Below, piece by piece: positions 1-7,889 of a DNA stretch of 27,387 nucleotides. Within the stretch, counting starts at the first letter, position 1; each line of letters opens with the position of its first letter. This DNA is from Christensenella sp. UBA1252. Its GTDB lineage: Bacteria > Bacillota > Clostridia > Christensenellales > CAG-1252. The stretch is taken from positions 7,236 to 34,622 of the forward strand of contig DBVY01000016.1 of NCBI GenBank assembly GCA_002308575.1. The letters are read 5' to 3'. The position numbers and the translations under genes are program-made. Under the pieces are notes generated by a model, which was not told the origin of the DNA, did not search any database, and was given only the letters and a program-made list of their open reading frames with translations.

Positions 1-3000
1 CAGGCGGCGGAATTCGACTATGCGGGTACGCAGGCTTGCATCGCGCTTCGCGAAGAGGGCTACGAGGTCGTGCTCGTAAATTCCAATCCGGCAACGATCA
101 TGACCGATCCGCAAATGGCGGACGAAGTATATATGGAGCCGTTGACCGTTCCGTATATCGAAAAGGTCATCGCGAAAGAGCGTCCGGACGCTTTGGTTCC
201 CGGCATCGGCGGGCAAACGGGGCTGAACCTCGCGATCGCGCTCGAAAAGAGCGGCATTCTCGAAAAGTACGGCGTCGAATTGCTCGGAACCAAGAGCGAA
301 AGCATCAAAAAAGCCGAGGATAGGGAACTCTTCAAAGAGATGTGCGAGAAGATCGGCGAGCCGGTCATTCCGTCCGTCGTGACCTATTCCGTCGAAGAGG
401 CGAAGAGGGCGGCGAAGCAAATCGGCTATCCCGTTGTGTTGCGCCCCGCGTTTACGCTCGGCGGCACGGGCGGCGGCTTTGCGGATGACGAAGACGAACT
501 CGTCGAGATCGCGGAACAGGGCTTTTTGCTCTCTCCGGCGAAACAAGTCCTCGTTGAAAAAAGCGTCAAGGGCTATAAAGAGATCGAATTCGAAGTCATG
601 CGTGACGGCGAGAACAATGCGATCACCGTTTGCGGCATGGAGAACGTCGACCCCGTCGGCGTACATACCGGCGATTCGATCGTCGTCGCGCCGATCTTGA
701 CTTTAACGGACAAACAACTCAAAATGCTGAACGACAGCGCGATCAAGATCATCAAAGAGCTTGAAATCTGCGGCGGTTGTAACGTACAATTCGCGCTCTC
801 TCCGAATTCGGACGACTATTATTTGATCGAAGTCAATCCGCGCGTTTCGCGTTCGTCCGCGCTCGCTTCCAAGGCAAGCGGCTATCCGATCGCGCGCGTC
901 ACGGCAAAGGTTGCGGTCGGAATGCTTCTCTCCGAGATCGAAGTTGCGGGCGGCACGGCGGCGATCGAGCCTTCGCTCGATTATATCGTTGCGAAATTTC
1001 CGCGTTTCCCGTTCGACAAGTTTACGACGGCGTCCAACCTGCTCGGAACGCAGATGAAAGCGACGGGCGAAGTCATGGGGATCGGCAGTAATCTCGAAGA
1101 ATGTATTTTGAAATCGGTGCGTTCGCTCGAAGTCAAAGTTTCTCACCTTTATCACCCGAAATTCGACGATATGACGGAAGCGGAACTCTTCGACTATATC
1201 AAAGTTTTCCGCGCCGATAACTTCTTCGCGATTGCGGAGCTTCTCTCGCGCGGCGCTTCGGTCGAGGCTGTTTCGAAAGTTACGCTGATCACCCCGTATT
1301 TCATTCGTTCGATCCAAAAGATCATCGAGGAAGAAGTGCGCTTGAAGGAAGCGAAATTCTCCGAAAGCGAGCTTCTCGCCGCCAAGAAGATGGGCTTCTC
1401 GGACAAGTACATCGCGAAGCTTTGGGACGTTACGGAAAAGGAAGTTTCTTCTTTCCGCAAAGGAAAGGGGATCGTGCCCGCGTTCCGTATGGTGGATACC
1501 TTGCATACGGGCAAATACATTCCCTATTTCTATTCGTCCTACACCGGCAAAAACGATTCCGTGCATACCGACAAGAAGAAGATCGTCGTGCTCGGCGCGG
1601 GGCCGATCCGTATCGGGCAGGGCATCGAATTCGACTATTCGACCGTGCACGCCGTACAAACGATCAAAGCCTCCGGCTACGAGTCGATCATCATTAATAA
1701 CAACCCCGAAACCGTTTCTACGGACTATACGACGGCTGACAAACTCTATTTCGAGCCGCTGACGCCCGAGGACGTTTCGAGCGTTTTGGATTTCGAAAAA
1801 GCGGTCGGCGTGATCACTTCTCTCGGCGGACAAACGGCGATCAACCTCGCCGCGCCCCTTGCCGCGCTCGGCGCGCCCTTGATCGGAACGGGCAAAGAAG
1901 AGATCGACAGAGCGGAAGACCGCGACCTGTTCGATCATTTGCTTTCGGAGATCGGCGTTCCCCGCCCCAAGGGCGTTGCGGTCAAAACGGTCGAAGAGGG
2001 CGTCGCGGCGGCGGAAGCTCTCGGCTATCCCCTTTTGGTGCGCCCGAGTTTCGTGCTCGGCGGCAGGGCGATGATGATCGTTTCCAAAAAGGAAGAATTG
2101 CTCTCCTATCTGACCGAAGCCGTTGAGATCGGCGAAGACAAGCCCGTTTTGATCGATAAGTATATCAAAGGCAAAGAGGTCGAAACGGACGCGATTTCGG
2201 ACGGCAAGACCGTGTTTGTGCCCGGTATTATGGAGCTTGTGGAGCGCACGGGCGTCCATTCGGGCGACAGCATCTCCGTTTATCCCGCGCTTTCTCTGAC
2301 GCAAACCGTCAAGCAAAAGATTTTGGATTACACCGAGAAACTCGGGTTGGCGGTCGGCATCAAGGGTTTGTTCAACGTGCAGTATATCGTGAAGGACGAG
2401 GACGTTTACGTGATCGAAGTCAATCCGCGTTCCAGCAGGACCGTGCCCTTCCTGTCGAAGGCGACGGGGATCCCGATCGCGGACGTGGCAACCAAGGTCA
2501 TTCTCGGCGAAACCCTTTCCTCGCTCGGTTATACGGGCTACGCGGAAAAGGATCGCGGCTGGTTCGTAAAAGTGCCGGTCTTCTCCTTCCAAAAGCTTTC
2601 CGGTTTGGATTCTTATCTTTCGCCCGAAATGAAGTCCACGGGCGAAGCGATCGGCGTCGGGAAAACGCCGTCCGAAGCGTTCGAAAAGGCGTTTATCGCG
2701 TCGGGTATGAAGCTCGAACGGAGCGGCGTGATCTTCGTCAGCCTCGCGGACGAGGACAAGGACGAAGCGTTCCCCTTCCTCGTCAAACTCGCGGAAATGG
2801 GCTTTACGTTCGCCACGACGGGCTTAACGACCAAGTATCTCCGCGAAAAAGGCTATGAAACCCTGCACCTCGGCAAAGCGAGCGAGGGAAAGAGCGAAGC
2901 CGTGGACTTTATCAAGGAAGGCAAGGCGGCGTACGTGATCAACACGCGCGCGATCCTTTCCGGCGTCCACGAAGGAAACGGCGCGCTGATTCGCCGCGCG

Positions 3001-3075
3001 GCGATCGAAGCGGGGAGGCAGGCGATAACCTCTTTGGATACTTTAAAGGCTCTCGTCGCCGTGCTTTCCAAGTAA
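1..3075 (+). CDS. carB: Carbamoyl-phosphate synthase large subunit (5' end outside window)
   Basis: Makes carbamoyl phosphate from bicarbonate, ATP and ammonia supplied by the CarA glutaminase subunit, for pyrimidine and arginine synthesis in the cytoplasm. The frame is open from base 1 and the first residues (QAAEFDYAGTQAC) match the conserved CarB N-terminus, so about 20 residues lie upstream; 1024 residues are visible against roughly 1060-1070 for the family. Both ATP-grasp halves are present, each with its signature (EVNPRVSRSSALASKASGYP in the first, EVNPRSSRTVPFLSKATGIP in the second), followed by a C-terminal MGS-like allosteric domain over about the last 120 residues. The gene ends in TAA six bases before a 191-bp repeat that carries a terminator. 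carA would be expected just upstream but is not in the window. Confidence 0.97.
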   Translation, partial: QAAEFDYAGTQACIALREEGYEVVLVNSNPATIMTDPQMADEVYMEPLTVPYIEKVIAKERPDALVPGIGGQTGLNLAIALEKSGILEKYGVELLGTKSESIKKAEDRELFKEMCEKIGEPVIPSVVTYSVEEAKRAAKQIGYPVVLRPAFTLGGTGGGFADDEDELVEIAEQGFLLSPAKQVLVEKSVKGYKEIEFEVMRDGENNAITVCGMENVDPVGVHTGDSIVVAPILTLTDKQLKMLNDSAIKIIKELEICGGCNVQFALSPNSDDYYLIEVNPRVSRSSALASKASGYPIARVTAKVAVGMLLSEIEVAGGTAAIEPSLDYIVAKFPRFPFDKFTTASNLLGTQMKATGEVMGIGSNLEECILKSVRSLEVKVSHLYHPKFDDMTEAELFDYIKVFRADNFFAIAELLSRGASVEAVSKVTLITPYFIRSIQKIIEEEVRLKEAKFSESELLAAKKMGFSDKYIAKLWDVTEKEVSSFRKGKGIVPAFRMVDTLHTGKYIPYFYSSYTGKNDSVHTDKKKIVVLGAGPIRIGQGIEFDYSTVHAVQTIKASGYESIIINNNPETVSTDYTTADKLYFEPLTPEDVSSVLDFEKAVGVITSLGGQTAINLAAPLAALGAPLIGTGKEEIDRAEDRDLFDHLLSEIGVPRPKGVAVKTVEEGVAAAEALGYPLLVRPSFVLGGRAMMIVSKKEELLSYLTEAVEIGEDKPVLIDKYIKGKEVETDAISDGKTVFVPGIMELVERTGVHSGDSISVYPALSLTQTVKQKILDYTEKLGLAVGIKGLFNVQYIVKDEDVYVIEVNPRSSRTVPFLSKATGIPIADVATKVILGETLSSLGYTGYAEKDRGWFVKVPVFSFQKLSGLDSYLSPEMKSTGEAIGVGKTPSEAFEKAFIASGMKLERSGVIFVSLADEDKDEAFPFLVKLAEMGFTFATTGLTTKYLREKGYETLHLGKASEGKSEAVDFIKEGKAAYVINTRAILSGVHEGNGALIRRAAIEAGRQAITSLDTLKALVAVLSK

Positions 3076-3081
3076 TGAAAC

Positions 3082-3272
3082 GGCTTTGTCTATTGCGCAA
3101 CTGCGTCGTTTACTGCTTTCGGTTCCGCGCGGTTACGTACTAAGGAGTATGCGCCGACGCGCGAGTCAAAGCGCTCTATCGCCCAAAAGCGGTAGGGCGC
3201 TTTTTTATTGCGATCGGTAGCGCTTTCTCGTTTGCTCGCTCCGAAACTGCCGTTTCGTTCGCGGGGCGGCGC
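3082..3272 (+). repeat. 191-bp intergenic repeat, copy 1 (downstream of carB)
   Basis: This segment recurs at 5007-5197 with 189 of 191 positions identical by direct alignment; the only differences are t/c and c/g near the 3' end. It starts six bases after the carB stop, in the same orientation as the gene. It contains a 13-bp-stem terminator hairpin and a small hairpin whose loop carries AAGG (TACT-aagg-AGTA). A 12-base match (TCAATCGCTATT) occurs again beyond both copies, at 3298 and 5238, so the original repeat may have been longer. I cannot name the family. It could be a REP-like mobile repeat that supplies terminators, or a conserved small RNA or 3'-UTR element. Confidence 0.93.
3170..3206 (+). 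terminator. Rho-independent terminator inside repeat copy 1
   Basis: Arms 3170-3182 and 3189-3201 form a 13-bp stem including two G-U pairs, closed by the loop ccaaaa and followed by six T. It is positioned to end carB transcription. Confidence 0.9.
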
Positions 3273-3285
3273 CCCGATTTTTTTT
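3262..3285 (+). terminator. Second terminator, formed at the edge of repeat copy 1
   Basis: CGGGGC-ggc-GCCCCG followed by A and eight T. The 5' arm belongs to the repeat and the end of the 3' arm to flanking DNA; copy 2 lacks the matching flank and cannot form this hairpin. It gives a double stop between carB and iscS. Confidence 0.75.
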
Positions 3286-3309
3286 AATAATTTTTCTTCA
3301 ATCGCTATT

Positions 3310-3330
3310 AACCTATTGACAAGGTAGGTT
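3310..3330 (+). promoter_or_regulatory. Dyad overlapping the iscS -35 box (candidate operator)
   Basis: AACCTA (3310-3315) and TAGGTT (3325-3330) are exact reverse complements separated by 9 bases, and the -35 hexamer lies in the gap. Such a strong promoter with a dyad over the -35 is the usual layout of a repressed promoter. For an isc operon an Rrf2-family (IscR-like) regulator is the natural candidate, but no regulator gene lies in the window and I cannot match the site to a known consensus. Confidence 0.5.
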
Positions 3331-3344
3331 GGTCGCGTTATAAT
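3316..3344 (+). promoter_or_regulatory. Consensus sigma-A promoter for iscS-iscU
   Basis: TTGACA (3316-3321), 17-bp spacer, TATAAT (3339-3344): a perfect match to the vegetative consensus at optimal spacing. The predicted start is about 20 bases before the iscS ATG and leaves room for the AGAGGT ribosome site. Confidence 0.9.
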
Positions 3345-3371
3345 GATGCCATCATTCGAAAGAGGTAGTCT

Positions 3372-4562
3372 ATGCAAGTATATTTGGATAATGCGTCAAC
3401 GACGAAAATGAGCCGTGCGGCGATCGGCGCGATGTTGCCGTTTTTCGAGGAAACCTACGGAAACCCGTCCAGTTTGCACTCGATGGGGCAGCGCGCGAAA
3501 GAGGCGCTCGAAGAAGCGCGCGCCGCAGTTGCCGCCTGCCTTGGTGCGAGCGAGGGAGAGATCTATTTTACGTCGGGCGGAAGCGAAGCGGACAATCAGG
3601 CGATCCTTTCGGCGAGCGCGATCGGCGCGAGAAAGGGGAAGAAGCATATTATAACGACGGCGTTTGAGCATCACGCCGTTCTGCACACCCTTGCGAAACT
3701 CGAAAAGCAGGGGTTTGAAGTTACTTATTTGCCCGTCGGGTCGGAAGGAAATATAACCGCGGCGCAGGTTGCGGCGGCGATCCGAGAGGAAACCTGCCTC
3801 GTAACGACGATGGCGGCGAATAACGAGATCGGGTCGGTTCTCCCGATCGCGGAGATCGGCGCGATCTGCCGCGAGAAAAAGGTTTTGTTCCACACGGACG
3901 CCGTGCAAGCCGTCGGGCATATTCCGATGAACGTTGCGTCGATGCATATAGATATGCTGTCCCTGTCCGCCCATAAGTTCCACGGACCGAAAGGCGTCGG
4001 CGTTCTGTATGCGAGAAAGGGGATCGCGCTCTCGAATCTGATCGAGGGTGGCGCGCAGGAGAGAGGCAAGCGCGCGGGCACCGAGAACGTGGCGGGCGCG
4101 GCGGGGCTTGCGGCGGCGCTGAAAGAGGCGACCGATCGCCTATCCGAAAATATGAAAAAGGTCGCGGCGCTCCGCGACAGATTGATCAAAGGTCTTTCGG
4201 AGATCCCGCATTCCGTTTTGAACGGCGATAAAAAGAGCCGCCTGCCCGGCAACGTTCATTTCTGCTTCGAGGGGATCGAAGGGGAAAGCCTTCTGCTTCT
4301 TTTGGACGAATACGGGATCGAAGCCTCGTCCGGTTCGGCTTGCACGTCCGGTTCGCTCGATCCGAGCCACGTCCTGTTGGCGATCGGGCATCCGCACGAA
4401 ATCGCGCACGGCTCCCTTCGCCTGACCCTTTCGGAGTACACGACGGAAGAAGAAATCGATCGCGCGCTCGCCGCCGTTCCCGAGGTCGTCGCGCGTTTGC
4501 GCAATATGTCGCCGATCTGGCGCGATAAAGTCAGCGGCAAAAAACCGTTTTTATTGAAATAA
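3372..4562 (+). CDS. iscS: Cysteine desulfurase (NifS/IscS type)
   Basis: PLP enzyme that takes sulfur from cysteine as a persulfide and passes it to the Fe-S scaffold; cytoplasmic. The 396 residues include the PLP Schiff-base lysine K202 (SAHKFHGPKG), the ring-stacking His100 (FEHHAV), the PLP contact D175 (HTDAVQ) and the persulfide Cys324 in the mobile loop SSGSACTSGSLDPSHVL, whose length and sequence are of the group I NifS/IscS type. The ATG follows AGAGGT by a normal distance. The iscU scaffold gene starts 10 bases downstream, so the two are presumably one transcript. The NifS name would be equally acceptable. Confidence 0.95.
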   Translation: MQVYLDNASTTKMSRAAIGAMLPFFEETYGNPSSLHSMGQRAKEALEEARAAVAACLGASEGEIYFTSGGSEADNQAILSASAIGARKGKKHIITTAFEHHAVLHTLAKLEKQGFEVTYLPVGSEGNITAAQVAAAIREETCLVTTMAANNEIGSVLPIAEIGAICREKKVLFHTDAVQAVGHIPMNVASMHIDMLSLSAHKFHGPKGVGVLYARKGIALSNLIEGGAQERGKRAGTENVAGAAGLAAALKEATDRLSENMKKVAALRDRLIKGLSEIPHSVLNGDKKSRLPGNVHFCFEGIEGESLLLLLDEYGIEASSGSACTSGSLDPSHVLLAIGHPHEIAHGSLRLTLSEYTTEEEIDRALAAVPEVVARLRNMSPIWRDKVSGKKPFLLK

Positions 4563-4572
4563 GGAGAAGAGT

Positions 4573-5001
4573 ATGGCATTGTACAGCGATAAAGTAATGG
4601 ATCATTTCAGAAACCCTCGAAACGTCGGCGTGATCGAGGACGCAAACGGCGTCGGTGAAGTCGGCAACGCGAAGTGCGGCGATATCATGAAGATCTATTT
4701 GAAGATCGAGGACGATATCATTAAGGACGTTAAATTCGAAACGTTCGGTTGCGGCTCGGCAATCGCGTCCAGCTCGATGGCAACCGAGCTTATCAAGGGA
4801 AAGCCGCTTTCTTCCGCATTGGAGCTTACGAACAAAGCCGTTGCGGAAGCGTTGGATGGGCTTCCCGCCTATAAAATGCATTGTTCCGTCCTCGCCGAAG
4901 AAGCGATCAAACGCGCGATCGCGGATTATTATAAGAGGGCGGGGATTCCGTATGACGAAGCCGCCTTTCGAGAGTTTGAGTGTTGCCACGACGGCGAATA
5001 A
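4573..5001 (+). CDS. iscU: Iron-sulfur cluster scaffold protein, IscU/NifU N-terminal type
   Basis: Scaffold on which [2Fe-2S] and [4Fe-4S] clusters are built before transfer to target proteins; partner of the desulfurase just upstream. The 142 residues carry the three cluster cysteines C35 (NAKCGD, with D37), C60 (FGCGSAIASSS) and C104 (KMHCSVLAEEA). The C-terminus adds an extra Cys pair (FECCHDGE, C137-C138) that is not part of the core scaffold. Start chosen at the ATG after AAGGAG. No iscA, hscA/B or ferredoxin gene follows, as is common for the minimal NifS-NifU pair of Clostridia. The stop is followed within five bases by repeat copy 2. Confidence 0.95.
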   Translation: MALYSDKVMDHFRNPRNVGVIEDANGVGEVGNAKCGDIMKIYLKIEDDIIKDVKFETFGCGSAIASSSMATELIKGKPLSSALELTNKAVAEALDGLPAYKMHCSVLAEEAIKRAIADYYKRAGIPYDEAAFREFECCHDGE

Positions 5002-5006
5002 TAAAG

Positions 5007-5197
5007 GGCTTTGTCTATTGCGCAACTGCGTCGTTTACTGCTTTCGGTTCCGCGCGGTTACGTACTAAGGAGTATGCGCCGACGCGCGAGTCAAAGCGCT
5101 CTATCGCCCAAAAGCGGTAGGGCGCTTTTTTATTGCGATCGGTAGCGCTTTCTCGCTTGCTCGCTCCGAAAGTGCCGTTTCGTTCGCGGGGCGGCGC
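5007..5197 (+). repeat. 191-bp intergenic repeat, copy 2 (downstream of iscU)
   Basis: Second copy of the 3082-3272 repeat in the same orientation, 1925 bp away, beginning five bases after the iscU stop. Together the copies bracket iscS-iscU as direct repeats. The flanking sequence after 5197 differs from that after copy 1 until the shared TCAATCGCTATT at 5238-5249. Confidence 0.93.
5095..5131 (+). terminator. Rho-independent terminator inside repeat copy 2
   Basis: Identical to the hairpin at 3170-3206: 13-bp stem, loop ccaaaa, six T. Expected to end the iscSU transcript. Confidence 0.9.
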
Positions 5198-5446
5198 GTT
5201 GATCGGCTCGTTCGCCTTCGCGCTTGTTCCTTTATGATCAATCGCTATTTGCTCCGGAGCCCATCTCCGCTCCGTGAAAAGGATGCTTTAATAAATCCTT
5301 GCATTCGCATCAATATCCAAAGCCTTTTGATTGGGATTTGGAAGCAGACGTAAAAAATGGCGTCTGTTTTTTTGTTTTTTTTCGGTCTTGCAAGAAAAAC
5401 TCCCTAAGTTGCGCGACCTTTGCGCGGAAGCTGTTTTAATTATTAC
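5198..5446. other. Gene-free spacer after repeat copy 2
   Basis: No convincing coding frame. It contains the palindrome GCTCCGGAGC, a small hairpin (AAGGAT...ATCCTT), an imperfect CCAAAGCC/GGGATTTGG pairing and the terminator at 5343-5373. Since iscU transcripts should already stop at 5131, the last terminator has no obvious client unless a small RNA is made here; no clear promoter was seen for one. Confidence 0.4.
5343..5373 (+). terminator. Rho-independent terminator in spacer
   Basis: AGCAGACG (5343-5350), 10-base loop, CGTCTGTT (5361-5368) with one G-U pair, then a T-rich run. It shields the downstream AAA+ operon from upstream transcription. Confidence 0.7.
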
Positions 5447-5476
5447 TTGAATATTGTGCTTTCGATATGATAGAAT
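5447..5476 (+). promoter_or_regulatory. Promoter of the AAA+/DUF2357-like operon
   Basis: TTGAAT (5447-5452), 18-bp spacer, TAGAAT (5471-5476), ending 19 bases before the ATG at 5496, with AAAAGGGA as ribosome site. Confidence 0.6.
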
Positions 5477-5495
5477 AAAGCAAAAGGGATAGATT

Positions 5496-7889
5496 ATGGA
5501 AAATAATAACAAGATGACCGCTTTTGAAAAGTATTACGAGAGCTCGTCCAAGACGCCGAAACGGAAACTTCCGTCGATCAACGGCAAGCGCCGCAACATT
5601 TTTTTTATTGCTTTGGCGATCCTGTTCGAGGCGCTGATCTTTGCGATCCCCGTATGTTTTTCGGTGGATGCGGCGGGAAAGGTTGGTCATTTCAAGTTTA
5701 TTTACAACGTCTTTTCCGAGGACGGGTTCGAATTGCTCGGGCCGATCGTTTTCGCGGCGCATTTGATTCCGTTTTTGTTGACGGTCGCATTCGCGATCCT
5801 GCATTTCAGGTATCTGTTTCAAAATAACGACAACTTCAATAAAAACACGGGTCTTGTGGTCGGATCCTGCGCGGTGGTCGCGTTTCTGTTTTTGTTGGTC
5901 GGGATCTACGTCGTGTTGTTCTATCAAGAGCCCAAAGCCGATACGACTTACTATACGTTGACCTTCTTGCCCATCACGGCGCTTGCGATGCTGATGCTGA
6001 TGGATTCCGTTTTGAACGGGAGATATCGCGAAGTGCAGGAGAAAGTGACGAGGAAGACGTCCGAGATTCGGATACTGATGGTCGTTTTTGTGTTGTTGTT
6101 CGCGTTGGTCGCGATCCTTGCGATCTTCTCGAAGATCTTGATCGCCAATTATACGGGCGATTATACGCAAAGAATCAAAGTCAGCGGCTACGACGTGTTG
6201 GCTCACTATAAATCTTATGGCGAAAGCTTCCAGGTCCTCGCGTTCGTTCTGCTTTCCGTGATCATTCTCGTCGCGCTTTCCGCGATCCTGACCCTGCTTT
6301 CGTTTTTCCGCAATTCAAGGCTGTTCAAATCCTTCTTTATTTGTTCGGTTTCCCTTGATTTCTTTTGTGTGGCGGGTCTTGCGGGGCTCGGTTTGTCCTA
6401 TCAGTACATCGAAAAAGCCAATATGGAAAGGCTCGCCGAACTGTTTGAGTATTACGGCGTTACGCTGAACGAGCAATGGGCGTTTTATTCCGATACGATA
6501 TATTACTTCATTGCGGCGGCTGTGTTGATGGTTGCCCTTTTCCTGTTTAAGCCCTATTCGCGTTTGGTGGCGGAGGAGATCCGCGCGGCGAGGAACAAGC
6601 GCGCCGAATCCGCGCCTCTTCCTTCCGCTGAAATGCCGGCGGAAGCGCCTGCTTACAGCGCCCCCACGGCGCCCGAGCCTATGAGAAAAGCCGCAGCCGC
6701 GCCTCATTCCGAACCGATCGGAACGGCGGAAACGCCTCTCAGAGTGGAAACGCAGGCGTTGAAACAACCCCTTGCGATCGATCAATGTCCGCCGTTTACC
6801 TTCCTTGATTCGCAGACCGCCGCGTTTAACGCGGATCGCGCCCAGCGCCGTCAGGCTGCGTTCCCGGAGCCTTCGCTCCCCGCGTTGGTCCACTTCGTAA
6901 AGGAGTACGCCAAGAATTCTCGATTGCATTTGTCCTACACCGCCGAAGATATCGCAACTTTCGTTGCGGGGCTTGGGATCAGCCGTCTTTCGATCTTGCA
7001 GGGTATGAGCGGAACGGGTAAGACCAGCTTGCCCAAGATCTTTTCGGAAGCGGTCTTCGGCAACTGCGAGATCATCGAAGTCGAATCGAGCTGGAAGGAC
7101 AAGAACGAACTTTTGGGCTATTACAACGAATTCTCGAAGACGTACATTCCGAAGAGCTTTACGCAGGATCTGTATAAAGCCAAGCTGAATCCCGATATTC
7201 TGACCTTTATCGTTTTGGATGAAATGAACTTGTCCAGAATCGAATACTATTTCTCCGATTTTCTTTCTTTGATGGAAAACGAGGAAGATAAGCGCGAAAT
7301 CAAACTCGTAAACGTTAAGATCGCGAATTACGAATCCGGCGCGCGCGTTCCCTACAAAATGTTGAAAAACGATATGACCTTGCAGATCCCGAAAAACGTT
7401 TGGTTTATCGGAACCGCGAACCGCGACGAGTCCACGTTTGAGATCTCGGACAAGGTCTACGACCGCGCAAACACGATGAACTTCAACCGCCGCGCGAAGA
7501 AGATCGTCGATTTTGACGAGCCGATGCAACCGCGTTTCCTTTCGGCGAACGTTTTGTCCGCATTGTTCAAAGACGCGACCCAAAAGAAGCATTTCGATCT
7601 TTCGGATTGCAAGCAGATCCAAAAAGCGGAGGAGATCCTCTTGCCGTACAATCTGTCTTTCGGCAACCGTATCGAGCGCCAGATCGAAGATTTCGTAAAG
7701 ATTTATTCGGCGTGTTTCGAAGGGCAGGACGTAACGCGAGAAGCGGTCGAAAAGATCTATCTCAGCAAGGTCGTCGCCAAGTTGGAATGGAAGACCGTTG
7801 AAAACAAAGAAGAGCTTGCGGCGCAATTCGAAGAGATCGGGTTGAAAAAGTGCGCCGAATTCGTGCGGAAACTGAACGAGGATATCTAA
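5496..7889 (+). CDS. Eight-helix membrane protein fused to a McrB-like AAA+ ATPase
   Basis: 797 residues. The N-terminal half has eight predicted membrane helices (about 35-57, 81-103, 118-143, 152-173, 192-216, 244-271, 277-301, 332-352). A Pro/Ala-rich linker follows (about 370-430), then a soluble AAA+ domain from about 465 to the end. The ATPase shows Walker A GMSGTGKT (503-510), Walker B with IVLDEMNLSRIE (D575, E576) and a sensor-like stretch FIGTANRDES around N642. The LDEMNLSRIEYYFSDFL segment is typical of the McrB/MoxR branch; the McrB GTP-specificity motif (MNxxDR) is not seen, so ATP is the likelier nucleotide. The next gene starts on the base after the stop codon, which implies coupled translation. 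The role is unknown. I infer a membrane-anchored remodelling or defence ATPase from domain order and partner only. Confidence 0.85.
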   Translation: MENNNKMTAFEKYYESSSKTPKRKLPSINGKRRNIFFIALAILFEALIFAIPVCFSVDAAGKVGHFKFIYNVFSEDGFELLGPIVFAAHLIPFLLTVAFAILHFRYLFQNNDNFNKNTGLVVGSCAVVAFLFLLVGIYVVLFYQEPKADTTYYTLTFLPITALAMLMLMDSVLNGRYREVQEKVTRKTSEIRILMVVFVLLFALVAILAIFSKILIANYTGDYTQRIKVSGYDVLAHYKSYGESFQVLAFVLLSVIILVALSAILTLLSFFRNSRLFKSFFICSVSLDFFCVAGLAGLGLSYQYIEKANMERLAELFEYYGVTLNEQWAFYSDTIYYFIAAAVLMVALFLFKPYSRLVAEEIRAARNKRAESAPLPSAEMPAEAPAYSAPTAPEPMRKAAAAPHSEPIGTAETPLRVETQALKQPLAIDQCPPFTFLDSQTAAFNADRAQRRQAAFPEPSLPALVHFVKEYAKNSRLHLSYTAEDIATFVAGLGISRLSILQGMSGTGKTSLPKIFSEAVFGNCEIIEVESSWKDKNELLGYYNEFSKTYIPKSFTQDLYKAKLNPDILTFIVLDEMNLSRIEYYFSDFLSLMENEEDKREIKLVNVKIANYESGARVPYKMLKNDMTLQIPKNVWFIGTANRDESTFEISDKVYDRANTMNFNRRAKKIVDFDEPMQPRFLSANVLSALFKDATQKKHFDLSDCKQIQKAEEILLPYNLSFGNRIERQIEDFVKIYSACFEGQDVTREAVEKIYLSKVVAKLEWKTVENKEELAAQFEEIGLKKCAEFVRKLNEDI

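Noticed and set aside
703..2592. 629-codon open frame on the minus strand opposite carB (and a 649-codon one at 6315-8264)
   Set aside because: Low-complexity Arg/Asp-rich shadow frames made by GC-rich codon use on the true strand; no ribosome site or recognisable domain, and the opposite frames are well-defined genes.
3149..3220. 23-residue frame inside the 191-bp repeat (also in copy 2)
   Set aside because: The AAGGAG lies one base from the ATG and the frame runs through the terminator hairpin; identity between copies applies to all bases and not just codon-relevant ones.
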